This document shows positions 33,773-44,207 of a stretch of DNA of 64,000 nucleotides, one piece after another. Below the pieces are notes generated by a model, which saw only the letters and a list, made by a program, of their open reading frames with translations, was not told the origin of the DNA and did no database searches. A program made the translations under genes and the position numbers. The stretch is from PXAP01 sp046483315 (GTDB lineage: Bacteria > Bacteroidota > Bacteroidia > Bacteroidales > PUMT01). Position 1 is the first letter of the stretch. Every line of letters starts with the position of its first letter. The stretch is taken from assembly GCA_046483315.1 (NCBI GenBank), contig JAWODJ010000005.1, forward strand, positions 24,851 through 88,850. Direction: 5' to 3'.

Positions 33773-33979
33773 TATAACAAATCATTAAGGCCTCAAAGTT
33801 AATAATAATTTGAGCATTCAGGAAACCTGTCTTTCCGGGATATTAAAATCATCAGGCGGTGTCAGCCAAAATATTTATTCTCCCTGCCGGCTGTAAACTT
33901 CCGTTTATCGCTACTATCCGTCCAGGCCGGCTTCACCGGCAACCTCCTCCTCCGGTTCCGTCTCATCATCCCTGTCATA

Positions 33980-35491
33980 TTACGACGGATCGCTTATGGG
34001 CACATCAAAATCACGTAATTCAGATGCTTCGCTGTATTTTGACTTCCTGTGCCCGAACACCAGGTTCAGTCCGAACCATATATTAGCGCTCCTGGTCCGG
34101 CCGGGCATGAAGGATGAGGCAAGGTTATCGCTTATCACATAAAATTGAAATCCTCCGCCCCGCAAAGATATTCCCATTCCAAAATTATTGTAGCTGTTAT
34201 TCATCATCGAATATGAAACTGATGCCGAGAGCCATCTGCCTATACTGGAATTGGCAGAGAGGGTCACAGCCTGCTCCAGCCTGTCCTGGTAGATTTCCGA
34301 CCTGCTCAGCAGGCCCACGCTTACAAGGGGATGAAGATCATAACTGCCCCCCAGAAACAACCTTGCAGGCAATCCCCTCCTGTAGCCGTTCCGGGAATCG
34401 CTTATACCGAAAATATTGCTGAGTGAATCCATGAGGTTCCCGGCAGGATCAGAATCATCAGCATAGTCAAAAGCAGATGAAAGATCAATACCATCAAACT
34501 CATATTCTCCGTCAACGGAAAAATTATATACATCCGACTTCCAGCTTATAAAGCCAAGATCGGTTATACTGGCATAAAGAGTTACCGGTTCAATGATCCT
34601 GTAAGTGGCCCCCAGGTCGACGGCAAAACCGGCATTGCCCGTGTTGAAAACAAAATCAAGGGGATTATAATCATCCTGATCAAAATGGGGCGAGACATCA
34701 CTGATATTCCCGTCCTGATCCTTTATCAGGGTAACCGGCATGGAGAAATTCATCGTAATATCTGACTTCAGTCTCATATTGTAGTTTTCCGGATCGGTAT
34801 AGAGGGTTATATCAGTATCGGAAAAGGATATGTTTGCCTTTCCGAAAAGAAGTTTTGCCCTTCCCCCGACATTCAGTTTTTCATCAACACTGAATGAATA
34901 GCCCGCTGCAAACTCCCTGAAATAATTCAGGTCGGCTCCGATGTCAGAGAAATCGGCTGTTTTGCCAACAAACTGCTCATTCCCCCTGAGTGCTGTTAAT
35001 AAAAGATCACCGGGCAATGTGGCTCTCAGCGAGGCCCTCTCTGAAATATTAAAACTGAAAAAATGCCTGTCAACCCTGATTCCAAATGACAGAAGATTCA
35101 GATGCAGGTTCGTCGACACAATATTTCGTTTCCTTAATTTTGAAATAAAATCATCGGTGTCCGCATCCGGATGCAGGAACGAAATAAGTGAATCCTGTCC
35201 GGAATGCTTAAAGAACATATCGTTGAAACTGACAAAACTGGTCTCTGCATTTACATTGAACGAAGAGATCGCACTTAGTCCGATATGAAAGCTGTGGGCG
35301 TGCTGATAGGCAGGATTGAGAAGCGATGACTGGGGCAGCCTGTCCATAAAGAAAAGAGTCTGGCTTATCTGCGAATGTAGCTTAAACGGATTACCCGCCA
35401 GCATAACAATAACAAAAGTTGATATTACAAACAGCTGGCACGGCTTTTTCAATTTGCTGTTCTTACGGTTGCTTACCCTGAAAATATCCAT
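33980..35491 (-). CDS. DUF5723 family outer-membrane-barrel-like protein
   Basis: About 503 residues with a signal peptide ending near LHSQ and a beta-rich body with paired aromatic residues (SSLLNPAYQHAHSFHIGLSA, then FREFAAGYSFSVDEKLNVGGRAKLLFG), typical of the DUF5723 group of PorV/FadL-like barrels in Bacteroidota. The frame is open from 35584; the ATG at 35491 gives a proper signal peptide after a short basic segment. It follows the lipoprotein gene and the DUF3352 gene on the same strand, so the three may act together at the outer membrane. Cargo and function are unknown. Confidence 0.72.
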   Translation of the reverse strand: MDIFRVSNRKNSKLKKPCQLFVISTFVIVMLAGNPFKLHSQISQTLFFMDRLPQSSLLNPAYQHAHSFHIGLSAISSFNVNAETSFVSFNDMFFKHSGQDSLISFLHPDADTDDFISKLRKRNIVSTNLHLNLLSFGIRVDRHFFSFNISERASLRATLPGDLLLTALRGNEQFVGKTADFSDIGADLNYFREFAAGYSFSVDEKLNVGGRAKLLFGKANISFSDTDITLYTDPENYNMRLKSDITMNFSMPVTLIKDQDGNISDVSPHFDQDDYNPLDFVFNTGNAGFAVDLGATYRIIEPVTLYASITDLGFISWKSDVYNFSVDGEYEFDGIDLSSAFDYADDSDPAGNLMDSLSNIFGISDSRNGYRRGLPARLFLGGSYDLHPLVSVGLLSRSEIYQDRLEQAVTLSANSSIGRWLSASVSYSMMNNSYNNFGMGISLRGGGFQFYVISDNLASSFMPGRTRSANIWFGLNLVFGHRKSKYSEASELRDFDVPISDPS

Positions 35492-35692
35492 TGTAATTTT
35501 ATTTTTTTGATGTATCTGTCGAAATAATTGTTTCCAGGCCGGAAAAATCCTCATCAACTTAAGTTCACAAAAGGTCATGTACATACCATGAGGATTCCAT
35601 ACGTTTGTAAAACTGAATATGAATTACATGCTAAACATAACTAATTGAATATTAACTTAATTAACCTGTTTTATTAGGATGAAATTCTCATC

Positions 35693-37801
35693 CTAATTCT
35701 TAATATTTATGTCAGCCCTGGCTTTGATCCTGAAGTCAAGGCTGTTTGTTGTCTGTAATTTTACAGGCACCTGAAGTCCGTTATGGCTTCCGGTGTTCAG
35801 GCGTGCTGACAGGATAAAATTATCCGCCTGCCTGAGATGGTTAACCGTAACTCCTGTAATTTCTATCTCCGCCACAGAACCTGCCTCACTGCCCGGAATC
35901 ACAACTCCCCGGTCATCCACACCGGCGGCCTCCATAAGTACAATATTTTCAAAACTGTGCAGATTCATATCCTGTCGGGAATCATAAAGAATAAGATCAA
36001 ATTCCACACCAAGGGGGAACCCGTTTGTGACCTCAAGTGTCATGATCAGCCTTTCAATAATATCGATGTCGTCGGGATCAAGATCAATCTCTAAGGTGTC
36101 GGTAAGACCCAGGCTTGTCAGTTGCATCTCAAGGGGCAGTTCAATCTCCATTCCCATACTGAAACTGCTTTCCCCGGTTATAAAATTAGGCACTGCAGTC
36201 TCCCCCTCCGGATTTATCACAGAGCTGGCTGCCAGGCTGATCTTTGCGGGAGGAAGTGCAATGAAATCAACTATGTTGGACGTTTCCCTGTTTATAAGAA
36301 AATCGCCGGTAACAGTATTGTAAGGCTCCTCAGGGGTATTGATAAGGAACTCATCCTCACCGGTATCAAAGAGAGCGGCCTGCCGGCTGCCATCGGAAGA
36401 CTCACCATTAAGATTAAATGCAAGCTTTACAGGCACGCCAAGGCTGTTTTCATAAAACAGCCTCACCGAAGGATTTGTAAAGCGAAACTCACCTGTTATC
36501 TTACTGAACAGGTCAAAATCAAACTCAAACTCCTCGTCATCAAGGCTTAACTCCTCCCGGCCAAAATATCCGCTTGCATACCCGGCTGCAAAATCGGAAA
36601 AATTCAGGTCGATACCGATCATATCACCGGTCAGATCAAACACCGTCATCTCCTGCTCCGAACCCACAACCAGATTGTAACCAACCATAAGCTTATTATC
36701 ATTCTCCGAAAAATCAAAACAGGCATCTGAGAGATCCTCCCCGCCATTTATGATGCCCCCTGATCCGTCAGTTGCCAGACTGAAACCGAACATCTCATCA
36801 TCCCGGGTGACATTCAGCAGATCGATATTCAGGTTTAATCCGCCAAAATCATTGTCAATGCTGTAAAATATATTTCCGCTCTCCAGGGTCAGGGTTTCTA
36901 TCTCCATCCCCGGATCGAAAAACATGTCCAGCATATCGCTGCCGCTGTCAAGAACAGTAACCGGCACCATGGCTTTTCCCTTTTCCGCCAGCAGATTTTC
37001 CGCAAAGATCTCTATAACAATGTCGTCCTCAAGGTCAATCAACACTTCTGAACCATCGCTACCGGGCGAGCTGAAATTAATAAGCTCCACACTCATATGT
37101 TTCCGCACAAGCACCTCCGCAAGCATGGCATGTTCTGATTCCGTCTGTTGCGGACCAAGGTTTTCAAACCGGAAAAGTCCTGCCACCGTATTGTCATAAT
37201 CATTTACAACCTGTATATCCATACTCACCTCAACAGGCAGATTGTTTGTCACCTGCACCTCCATCTCCCCGTGGGTAAGATATGCATGGTCGATATTCTC
37301 AAGTGAATCGGCTGAAAAACTGCCCAGGTGCTGATCCGGTACGGGCGGAAATATGGCAGTGCTGCCGTTTAAGCCATTTATTATTGAAGCCTCAGGATCA
37401 TACATACGGCCGGGTCCGGTCATATCACCAAGGGTAATCCGGGCAGCGGACTGAAAATCTTCAATCACAACAGGGTACATACTGAACTGATTACTAGTGG
37501 ATTCGGGAAGAGGCATCTCAAGAACATCGGCAGCCGAAACAGAAAAGAGAGAGTCTTCCCGGATGGCAATCCGTATTGAATTATCAGGATCAAAGAAAAT
37601 AAGCGAGTCATCGGGCTCCAGGAGATTTCCAAGGGTCAGGCTGCCATGGGCAAGAGGGAGGACGAAAGAAGGTGTGTAACTGATACTTTCTGAGAAGCGG
37701 TCAAAATCAAAGTCATCCCTTACACATGATGCCTGTACCAGGAACAGGATAAAAAGTGTGATAACCGGTATTTTTCTTAATCCGTTTTTAATTGGTATCA
37801 T
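35693..37801 (-). CDS. large acidic beta-rich lipoprotein of unknown function
   Basis: The 702-residue protein has a lipoprotein signal (LFILFLVQASC, Cys26), then a very acidic beta-rich body with repeated short DLxLDxDD-type stretches. I do not recognise a named family. The same-strand neighbours are a DUF3352 protein upstream (117 bases) and a DUF5723 barrel downstream. The set looks like a surface or periplasmic module, but nothing in the sequence says what it binds. Confidence 0.6.
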   Translation of the reverse strand: MIPIKNGLRKIPVITLFILFLVQASCVRDDFDFDRFSESISYTPSFVLPLAHGSLTLGNLLEPDDSLIFFDPDNSIRIAIREDSLFSVSAADVLEMPLPESTSNQFSMYPVVIEDFQSAARITLGDMTGPGRMYDPEASIINGLNGSTAIFPPVPDQHLGSFSADSLENIDHAYLTHGEMEVQVTNNLPVEVSMDIQVVNDYDNTVAGLFRFENLGPQQTESEHAMLAEVLVRKHMSVELINFSSPGSDGSEVLIDLEDDIVIEIFAENLLAEKGKAMVPVTVLDSGSDMLDMFFDPGMEIETLTLESGNIFYSIDNDFGGLNLNIDLLNVTRDDEMFGFSLATDGSGGIINGGEDLSDACFDFSENDNKLMVGYNLVVGSEQEMTVFDLTGDMIGIDLNFSDFAAGYASGYFGREELSLDDEEFEFDFDLFSKITGEFRFTNPSVRLFYENSLGVPVKLAFNLNGESSDGSRQAALFDTGEDEFLINTPEEPYNTVTGDFLINRETSNIVDFIALPPAKISLAASSVINPEGETAVPNFITGESSFSMGMEIELPLEMQLTSLGLTDTLEIDLDPDDIDIIERLIMTLEVTNGFPLGVEFDLILYDSRQDMNLHSFENIVLMEAAGVDDRGVVIPGSEAGSVAEIEITGVTVNHLRQADNFILSARLNTGSHNGLQVPVKLQTTNSLDFRIKARADINIKN

Positions 37802-37918
37802 AAAAATATGTTTATATTAAGTGACTTAAATTTCCATATACTTATAAGAACTCCGGGCAGAAGTTTTCAATGTCTTCCTTATCCGGAGGCATGCAAACAA
37901 AAAAGTATCCCACTGTAA

Positions 37919-40693
37919 TTAATATACGATGTAATTGTACAAAAAGTTGTAATCAGAGCCAACTATCAGATGAAAATTGCCCTGTTCCGATTGCAGAAAA
38001 CCTATGGTAAAGTCCGATCTGCCATCCAGGGGAAAACCTTTGTATATCTCCCCGTCTGGATTAATCAGGAATATCTGTCCCGAACTCTGCGACACCACCC
38101 CCAGTTTCCTGTCCCTGCGCGAAAAATAATAATATGAAGGCGCACGGTCGATAGTGACCTGGAACTCACGGCTGAACAGAAGGGAACCCTGGCGGTCATA
38201 AACATCCAGCCTGTTATTGTCCAGAAAAATATATTCCCTGTATCCGCTGGCGTTCACATCCTGAAGGTCGAAAAAATGCCCGGATGAATAATCTCCCAGA
38301 TTAAGGGGTTCGGTTCTGCCGTCAAAGTATATATGCCAGACCATCCCCAGGGTATCGGTTATTACCATCCTGGGATCGGATGCCGGGGTCCTTCCCTCAA
38401 ATGAAATGCCGTTATCAGGGGATACCGGAAAAACTTTACCGGGACTGACCCTGGTATTTCCCCTGCGGTCGAGGATATATACCCTGTGCCTGTCGTTAAA
38501 AACAATATAATCCCTGCCATCGACCCTGAAATGCTCTATTTCATGGTAAACAGGGTGCTCACTGCCCGGGAAGTTCCAGCCGCTTACAACATTGCCCTCT
38601 TTGGACCGGACAACAACCGATTTATCCTCGCAGGCTACAAAGATCCGGTAGTCTTTGTTATTGTCATAATCAAACAATGATATACCGTTGGTTGCAGGTG
38701 AAGGAAGCTGCAGCGGATACCTGTCCACATCATTCCCGTTACGGTCCACCAGAAAAATCTGTTCCCTGGTATTGAACAACATCTGAAGGCGGCTGTTATT
38801 GTAATAATCAATCTGGTAAACCGTACCTTTTATCTTACCGGGAAGGGGTCTTTTCCATAATATCCGTCCTGCCCTGTTAATGAGATATATGGTATGGTTA
38901 ATGTCCTGAACAAAGATCTCGTTCTCCCCGGTATTATGGTTGACAAGCAAAAGCGGTTTAAAGTCCGTCACCGTATCCAGGAGTGTCTGCCATTCGGTGC
39001 GCGGCTCTTCTATCACCCTGGGTGAATACTTCAGAAAGATGTTGTTATAAATCATATCTCTTCCCGAGCTGAACTGGAGTGACAGGGCCTGGAATTTCCT
39101 GAAAGATTCAATGTGGCCGGTCAGGCTCTCAGAAAGTTGTTCACCGGAAACAGTGGTAAACAGACCGGCCGAACGAGGTATGCCGGAATAAAAAAAGAAG
39201 TTGTTCCTTGATGACAGATACTCTGAAAATTCCCGGAACCGGTTGTCTGCACTAATGTTCTGGTTAAGCACACTTGCGTGGATGAACTCCGACAGTCCTT
39301 CGGCCGATTCACCGAAAACAAGATAATTATCAACAAAGGTATAGTAAGATGTCTCTGCAGCCGCGAAGATCTTTCCAAAAAGCAGCTCTCCGGTATTTTT
39401 AAAGGGGAACCGGTAAATATTGTATGAGGTCTCCCTGTCCACATTGTAAACCTGCCTGTAGGAAGCAGCGTCATTCCCTGTACGGCGGGCATGATGGCTT
39501 ACCATATCCAGCAGGGTCTCCGCTGCAAGTGACCTGCTGACAGTTTTCATCAGAAGAAAAGTTTCGCCATCCCCTCCGGGCTCCTCCCAGCCGGAGAATA
39601 CCAGGGAAGCTTCACCATCGATGATAGAGTGGAAGGTACCGGCTGCATCTTTTCCCGTCATCCCGGCAAATTCCTCATTCAGCTGTTCATGGTGGGATAC
39701 ACCGCCACTGACCTCAAGCCATGCAAGGAAATTTTCATAAAAAAGTGCCATATCACTCAATCCTATTGCCATAAAAGCAGAAGAATAGGAGGGAATAACA
39801 GATTCAGCCCCTATTGGAACAGGCGACTGCCCCTTAAAAACATCCATGTATTTGTCTCCCCCTGTTCCCGGATATAAGAAACCGTTTATCAGCAGGGCGT
39901 CACCCCGTAAATGCAAATCCAGTTCTGCCCACTCTGCCAGACTTGTAAAGCCGCTCAGGAAATTTTTGGTTTCCCCATCGGCAAAGGAAGAAATATAGAC
40001 GGGAAAGAGCCGAAGGTTAACAGAGATGTTGGCATCAACATTACTTCCGCTTGTTGTAAACACTTTTTGAAAAGATTCATTTTCAAGTATGTTCTCACCG
40101 TCCCTTAACTGGCTTACCGAGTTTTCAATCAGTAAAGGAGAGAAACTGACAATCAGCAGACCGTCGGTTACCGTCCATGAAAGGTCATCTATAAGGGACT
40201 GCCCCTGAAAAGTGGCATCGTATATCCTGGCACGGTCATACAAACGTTCACTGACAAGGGCATGATCTGACAACAGCCCCTGCATCAGTTCAGTGGCGGC
40301 TTTTATCTCCCTGAAGGAAGAAAGACCGACATAAAAAACATAATCATATCTGTCTCTTCCCACCTGATGAAGTGAAAAACAAAGACTTTTACCTGCTGCA
40401 ATATCAGATGCAGCCATCCCGGCACTAAAAAGGGAATCCAGAAAAGAGACTGCCGTGGTAATGCCCCTGCTGCCCAGAACGGTTTCCAGATCCGCCAGCA
40501 ATCCGGTATCATTATGCAGGGTGGAAAAAAAACCGGTAATACTTTTTGTACGCACAATGACAATTGCATCATCGTCGACTGCTTTAAGAGGATCTGTGCC
40601 GGTAACGATGCTGCCCCTGAGGTAAAAATAACCGCCGGCCAGGGTCACGGCAGCAACCACAACAAGGGAGATAAGAACAATCCTTTTCAACAT
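37919..40693 (-). CDS. DUF3352-domain protein with C-terminal propeller-like region
   Basis: The 924-residue protein has one N-terminal transmembrane helix (about residues 4-24), a DUF3352-like domain (KAVDDDAIVIVRTKSITGFF onward, about residues 35-560) and a C-terminal part with repeated short strands of the form ILDRRGN, VYDRQGS and LVDRNGN, each about 40 residues apart, which suggests a beta-propeller. It is probably periplasmic and anchored in the inner membrane. Function is unknown. A TACTTTTG box sits 44-51 bases upstream of the ATG. Confidence 0.72.
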   Translation of the reverse strand: MLKRIVLISLVVVAAVTLAGGYFYLRGSIVTGTDPLKAVDDDAIVIVRTKSITGFFSTLHNDTGLLADLETVLGSRGITTAVSFLDSLFSAGMAASDIAAGKSLCFSLHQVGRDRYDYVFYVGLSSFREIKAATELMQGLLSDHALVSERLYDRARIYDATFQGQSLIDDLSWTVTDGLLIVSFSPLLIENSVSQLRDGENILENESFQKVFTTSGSNVDANISVNLRLFPVYISSFADGETKNFLSGFTSLAEWAELDLHLRGDALLINGFLYPGTGGDKYMDVFKGQSPVPIGAESVIPSYSSAFMAIGLSDMALFYENFLAWLEVSGGVSHHEQLNEEFAGMTGKDAAGTFHSIIDGEASLVFSGWEEPGGDGETFLLMKTVSRSLAAETLLDMVSHHARRTGNDAASYRQVYNVDRETSYNIYRFPFKNTGELLFGKIFAAAETSYYTFVDNYLVFGESAEGLSEFIHASVLNQNISADNRFREFSEYLSSRNNFFFYSGIPRSAGLFTTVSGEQLSESLTGHIESFRKFQALSLQFSSGRDMIYNNIFLKYSPRVIEEPRTEWQTLLDTVTDFKPLLLVNHNTGENEIFVQDINHTIYLINRAGRILWKRPLPGKIKGTVYQIDYYNNSRLQMLFNTREQIFLVDRNGNDVDRYPLQLPSPATNGISLFDYDNNKDYRIFVACEDKSVVVRSKEGNVVSGWNFPGSEHPVYHEIEHFRVDGRDYIVFNDRHRVYILDRRGNTRVSPGKVFPVSPDNGISFEGRTPASDPRMVITDTLGMVWHIYFDGRTEPLNLGDYSSGHFFDLQDVNASGYREYIFLDNNRLDVYDRQGSLLFSREFQVTIDRAPSYYYFSRRDRKLGVVSQSSGQIFLINPDGEIYKGFPLDGRSDFTIGFLQSEQGNFHLIVGSDYNFLYNYIVY

Positions 40694-40736
40694 AGGCAGA
40701 AAAAATTAGGGTCCGCGTCAAATGTTTCCCGGCTCA

Positions 40737-40744
40737 CAAAAGTA
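40737..40744 (-). promoter_or_regulatory. candidate -7 box for the DUF3352 operon
   Basis: The minus strand reads TACTTTTG, an exact TAnnTTTG match, with the start codon about 45 bases downstream. No matching -33 TTG is found at 19-21 bases. Confidence 0.4.
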
Positions 40745-40965
40745 CATGAATTTCACATCAATTCTATAATGCAAAAGGCACTTTTACTGCATGCAAAACC
40801 GACGAAATCAAATTTTTTCGGTCGAATTTACACATAAACAAGATGAAAATAATTTCATCTTTTCAACTTAATAAAAAAAGATTGATAATTTTACAGGTTT
40901 GTTTCCGGAAAATTCCCTGCAGGGCTTTTACGGCAGAAAATATTGTACAAACACAACCGTTGAAC

Positions 40966-42042
40966 ATGGAATTCTTAAATACAGTCATTACAGGAACAGG
41001 AAGTTATATACCTACCGAAAAGATTTCCAATTCCGAGTTTACCCGCCAGACATTCTTCGAAAAAGACAAAAGCAAAATCGACAGTCCGGGAGAAGTTGTA
41101 GTGGACAAATTCAGGGACATCACGGGAATTGCTGAAAGAAGGTGGGTTAAGGAAGACCAGACCAACTCCGACATTGCAACCATTGCCGGCCGTAAGGCCA
41201 TAGATGCTGCCGGGGTTGATCCCGAAACGATTGACCATATTATTGTTGCCCATAATTTTGGAGACGTTATCAAGGGAACAATCCAGTCCGATGCCCTTCC
41301 CTGCCTTGCATCAAGGGTTAAGCAAAACCTTGGAATAAAAAATTCCTCCTGTGTAGCATATGACATTCTTTTCGGCTGCCCGGGATGGATACAGGGTGTA
41401 ATACATGCTGACTCCTTTATACGGACCGGACTGGCAAAGCGTTGCCTTATAATAGGTTCGGAAACTCTTTCCAGGGTAGTAGACAAATACGACCGGGATA
41501 CCATGATATTTTCAGACGGTGCAGGAGCGGCCGTTATCGAGGGCAGTAAATCGAACGAAAAGAGGGGGTTTCTCTCTTCCGCAACGGTGTCTGACACCCT
41601 GGAAGAGGCCTACTATCTTTACCTGGGCCAGTCCAATGCACCGGACAGTAATCCCGGCATCCGCTATATCAAGATGCATGGCCGTAAGATCTACGAATAC
41701 TCTATTTCAAAGGTTCCCCATGCCATGAAGGCTGCCCTTGACAATTCAGGCATTCCTGTCGAACAGGTGAAGAAGATACTTCTCCACCAGGCCAATGAGA
41801 AGATGGACCAGGCCATTGCCATGAGGTTTTTCAGGCTTTACGGACTCAGACCCGTTATCCCGGAAGTCATGCCAATGAACATACACGAGCTGGGCAACTC
41901 CTCTGTGGCCACCGTTCCCACATTATATGACATGATACTCAAAGGCAAGCTGAAAAACCATACCATCAATAGCGGCGATATAATTGTTTTTGCCTCTGTG
42001 GGAGCCGGCATGCATATCAATTCATTTGTTTACCGGCAATAA
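40966..42042 (+). CDS. 3-oxoacyl-ACP synthase III-like (KAS III/FabH family) enzyme
   Basis: The 358-residue thiolase-fold protein keeps the KAS III triad: Cys138 in FGCPGWIQG, His274 in LLHQANEKM and Asn311 in ELGNSSVAT. It opens with ITGTGSYIPTEKISNSEF. Such enzymes condense a CoA-thioester with malonyl-ACP or related acyl groups. It is longer than housekeeping FabH (about 320) and not next to other fab genes, so a specialised lipid or pigment role is as likely as fatty-acid initiation. The ATG at 40966 is used; the frame is open from 40843 but the extra 41 residues do not belong to the fold. Confidence 0.85.
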   Translation: MEFLNTVITGTGSYIPTEKISNSEFTRQTFFEKDKSKIDSPGEVVVDKFRDITGIAERRWVKEDQTNSDIATIAGRKAIDAAGVDPETIDHIIVAHNFGDVIKGTIQSDALPCLASRVKQNLGIKNSSCVAYDILFGCPGWIQGVIHADSFIRTGLAKRCLIIGSETLSRVVDKYDRDTMIFSDGAGAAVIEGSKSNEKRGFLSSATVSDTLEEAYYLYLGQSNAPDSNPGIRYIKMHGRKIYEYSISKVPHAMKAALDNSGIPVEQVKKILLHQANEKMDQAIAMRFFRLYGLRPVIPEVMPMNIHELGNSSVATVPTLYDMILKGKLKNHTINSGDIIVFASVGAGMHINSFVYRQ

Positions 42043-42080
42043 GAATTACCCGCCCTGCAAGTATTTTCCGGGCAGTTTTG

Positions 42081-43271
42081 TTATTCCTGCCTGAGCAGGC
42101 TTTTCGCCCTTTTAAACTCTTTTTCCCTGTCAAAAAGGTACCTGTAGGTTACATGTGTTTTCCTGACTTTAAATGCAAGCTGGCTGGCAATTTTTAGCAT
42201 GGCAGGATTAAAATCACCTATCCAGTTAAGCTCCAGTTCATTGTACTGAAACCCCGGTCTTAATGCTACATCGGCAAATGCCATTATCATTCCCCCTTCA
42301 ATTCCCTTGCCCTGGTAACGAGGAACCACCCCGAAAATCACCCCGTAGGCTTTCCTGCATGTTTTTCGCATTTTATGATACTGGAACTTTATCTTACCTG
42401 TCATATTAAGTTTGCCGTTCAGGTGTTTCACGATCTGGTTAATCTCAGGTATCATAATATAAAAACCTATGGGTTCTTCCTTGTGATAAGCAAACCATAT
42501 CAGTTCCTCATCCATTATCGGCTTAAAGCTTTTCAGCAAAGCCATGGCATGGATCTTTGTTATCTTTTTTACCCCCGAATGCCTGGCCCATGCCTGGTTG
42601 TAGATAGTAAGAAAATCCTCCGCAGCCTTTTCCAGGTTATTTTTATCAATATGTGGAAATGAATATTCCGGGTTACTGTAAACCCTTTCCGCTTTCTCCA
42701 TAATTACCGGGTTAACCCCCTCTATGCTTATGTCTCTGTGAAAAGTATACTGGTTAAAATAATTCTTAAATCCGTAATCCTCGAAAAAGTCTTTATAATA
42801 AAGGAAATTCCAGTTCACACAGTAATTGGGTTCGAAAAAACCATCCACCAGCAGTCCCCACCACCGGTCCCTGTCTCCGAAGTTAACAGGCCCGTCCATC
42901 GCCTCCATACCCTTTTCTGCAAGCCACTCCTTACAGGCATCAAACAAAACGAAGGCAGCCTTTTTATCATTTATGCATTCGAAAAAACCCATCCCGCCGG
43001 TTGGCTGTTCATTGTTTTTTGCTATCTTTTTGTCATAAAAAGCAGCCACCCTTCCCACAGTCTCCCCGCTGTCGTTTTTAAGTATCCACCTTATACATTC
43101 GCCGCTGCGAAATGATTTGTTGGTTTTCGGGTCAAAAACTTTCTCCACATCCTGATCAAGAGGCCGTATCCAGTTTTTTTCGTTTTTGTATAACCTGACA
43201 GGCAACAGCAGAAATTCTTTCCTGCTCCTTTTATCTTTTACCTCAGCCAGCGTATAATCTGTCTTTGTCAT
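42081..43271 (-). CDS. GNAT-like acyltransferase-fold protein
   Basis: About 396 residues. The start (RSRKEFLLLPVRLYKNEKNWIRPLDQDVEKVF), the region VGRVAAFYDKK and the later YHKEEPIGFYIMIPEINQ match a Bacteroidota protein group with a C-terminal GNAT-like fold, including PRYQGKGIEGGMI as the acyl-CoA pocket region. The substrate is not known. I place the start at the ATG at 43271 and not at 43349 because a promoter box lies between them (43301-43308). Confidence 0.68.
   Translation of the reverse strand: MTKTDYTLAEVKDKRSRKEFLLLPVRLYKNEKNWIRPLDQDVEKVFDPKTNKSFRSGECIRWILKNDSGETVGRVAAFYDKKIAKNNEQPTGGMGFFECINDKKAAFVLFDACKEWLAEKGMEAMDGPVNFGDRDRWWGLLVDGFFEPNYCVNWNFLYYKDFFEDYGFKNYFNQYTFHRDISIEGVNPVIMEKAERVYSNPEYSFPHIDKNNLEKAAEDFLTIYNQAWARHSGVKKITKIHAMALLKSFKPIMDEELIWFAYHKEEPIGFYIMIPEINQIVKHLNGKLNMTGKIKFQYHKMRKTCRKAYGVIFGVVPRYQGKGIEGGMIMAFADVALRPGFQYNELELNWIGDFNPAMLKIASQLAFKVRKTHVTYRYLFDREKEFKRAKSLLRQE
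42086..42104 (+). terminator. hairpin after the KAS III-like gene
   Basis: CCTGC and GCAGG form a five-base stem around a CTGA loop, followed by CTTTT. It lies 44 bases after the stop on the plus strand, inside the last codons of the convergent GNAT-like gene. Confidence 0.4.
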
Positions 43272-43300
43272 ATCATCTTTTATTCGCCCCGGCAATATAA

Positions 43301-43308
43301 CAAAGATA
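43301..43308 (-). promoter_or_regulatory. candidate -7 box for the GNAT-like gene
   Basis: The minus strand reads TATCTTTG, an exact TAnnTTTG match, 30 bases upstream of the ATG at 43271. The -33 region is weak. Confidence 0.4.
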
Positions 43309-43544
43309 GAAAAAACCTTAAGAATTAAATACAGTAACCGTGGCAGCAAAATACAATCTTAACCAGACACTTCACTGTCCCCTGTTTGCAGTAATGCAGA
43401 TTGCCATGTCATGGAGAGAAAGAATAAAACCATTATCTTTGTCATTCCGTTCAGCAGGGTTATGCTCCTGCAATAACCGGCAAACGGCACAGTTCAGCAT
43501 GACAGCCTGTATGGCAAAATCACCGGAAAACATGATCCGCACAA

Positions 43545-44201
43545 ATGAGAGAGGTTAAAAATATTGTATGGGACTGGAACGGGACGCTTCTTAATGACAT
43601 CGCCCTCTGCATTGACTGTATGAATATCCTTCTTGAAGAGAGGTCGCTTCCACGGCTTTCGCCGGAATATTACAAAGAAGTCTTTGCCTTCCCGGTAAAA
43701 GATTATTTCCTTAACATAGGGTTTGATTTCTCAAAAGAAGATTTTGAGCTGCCGGCAAATAAATTTGTTGTTCTCTACAACAAGAGATACCCCGAAGCAG
43801 GCCTGTACAGTGATGTACGACAGATCCTCGGGCAGTTCCGGGAGCAGGGCGTCAGGCAGTATATACTGTCTGCCCAGGAGCAACAGTTACTCAACCGGCT
43901 TCTCAAACACTTCGATATCAGGCATTTTTTTGATGCAGTTACCGGCACAACCGACAATTATGCACACTCCAAGCTGGAAGCAGGGCAGTTAATGATGGAC
44001 AGGCTGGGTCTCGGCCGCGACGAAACCATCATGATAGGCGACACCGACCATGATCATGCAGTAGCCTCCTCCCTTGGCATCCCCTGCCTGCTTATCTCCC
44101 GCGGCCACCAGTCCGCCAAACGCCTCTTGTCCACAGGTGCCCCGGTTCTGAAAAATTTACTCGAAATTCCCCGGTATCTGGGCAACCACAATAACCCTTA
44201 A
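43545..44201 (+). CDS. HAD-superfamily phosphatase (phosphoglycolate phosphatase-like)
   Basis: The 218-residue hydrolase has HAD motif I WDWNGTLLND (nucleophile Asp near residue 9), motif II LSAQEQQ and motif IV GDTDHDH, with an alpha-helical cap between motifs I and II. It hydrolyses a small phosphomonoester; the substrate is not determinable. VanZ follows by six bases, so the two are likely one transcript. Confidence 0.88.
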   Translation: MREVKNIVWDWNGTLLNDIALCIDCMNILLEERSLPRLSPEYYKEVFAFPVKDYFLNIGFDFSKEDFELPANKFVVLYNKRYPEAGLYSDVRQILGQFREQGVRQYILSAQEQQLLNRLLKHFDIRHFFDAVTGTTDNYAHSKLEAGQLMMDRLGLGRDETIMIGDTDHDHAVASSLGIPCLLISRGHQSAKRLLSTGAPVLKNLLEIPRYLGNHNNP

Positions 44202-44207
44202 AAGGAA

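Noticed and set aside
40843..40965. Longer N terminus of the KAS III-like gene
   Set aside because: The extra 41 residues do not resemble any part of the fold, and the ATG at 40966 gives the standard ITGTGSYIP opening.
43340..43558. 72-residue reading frame before the HAD gene
   Set aside because: No recognisable family, no ribosome-binding or promoter signal, and it overlaps the HAD start; taken as chance.
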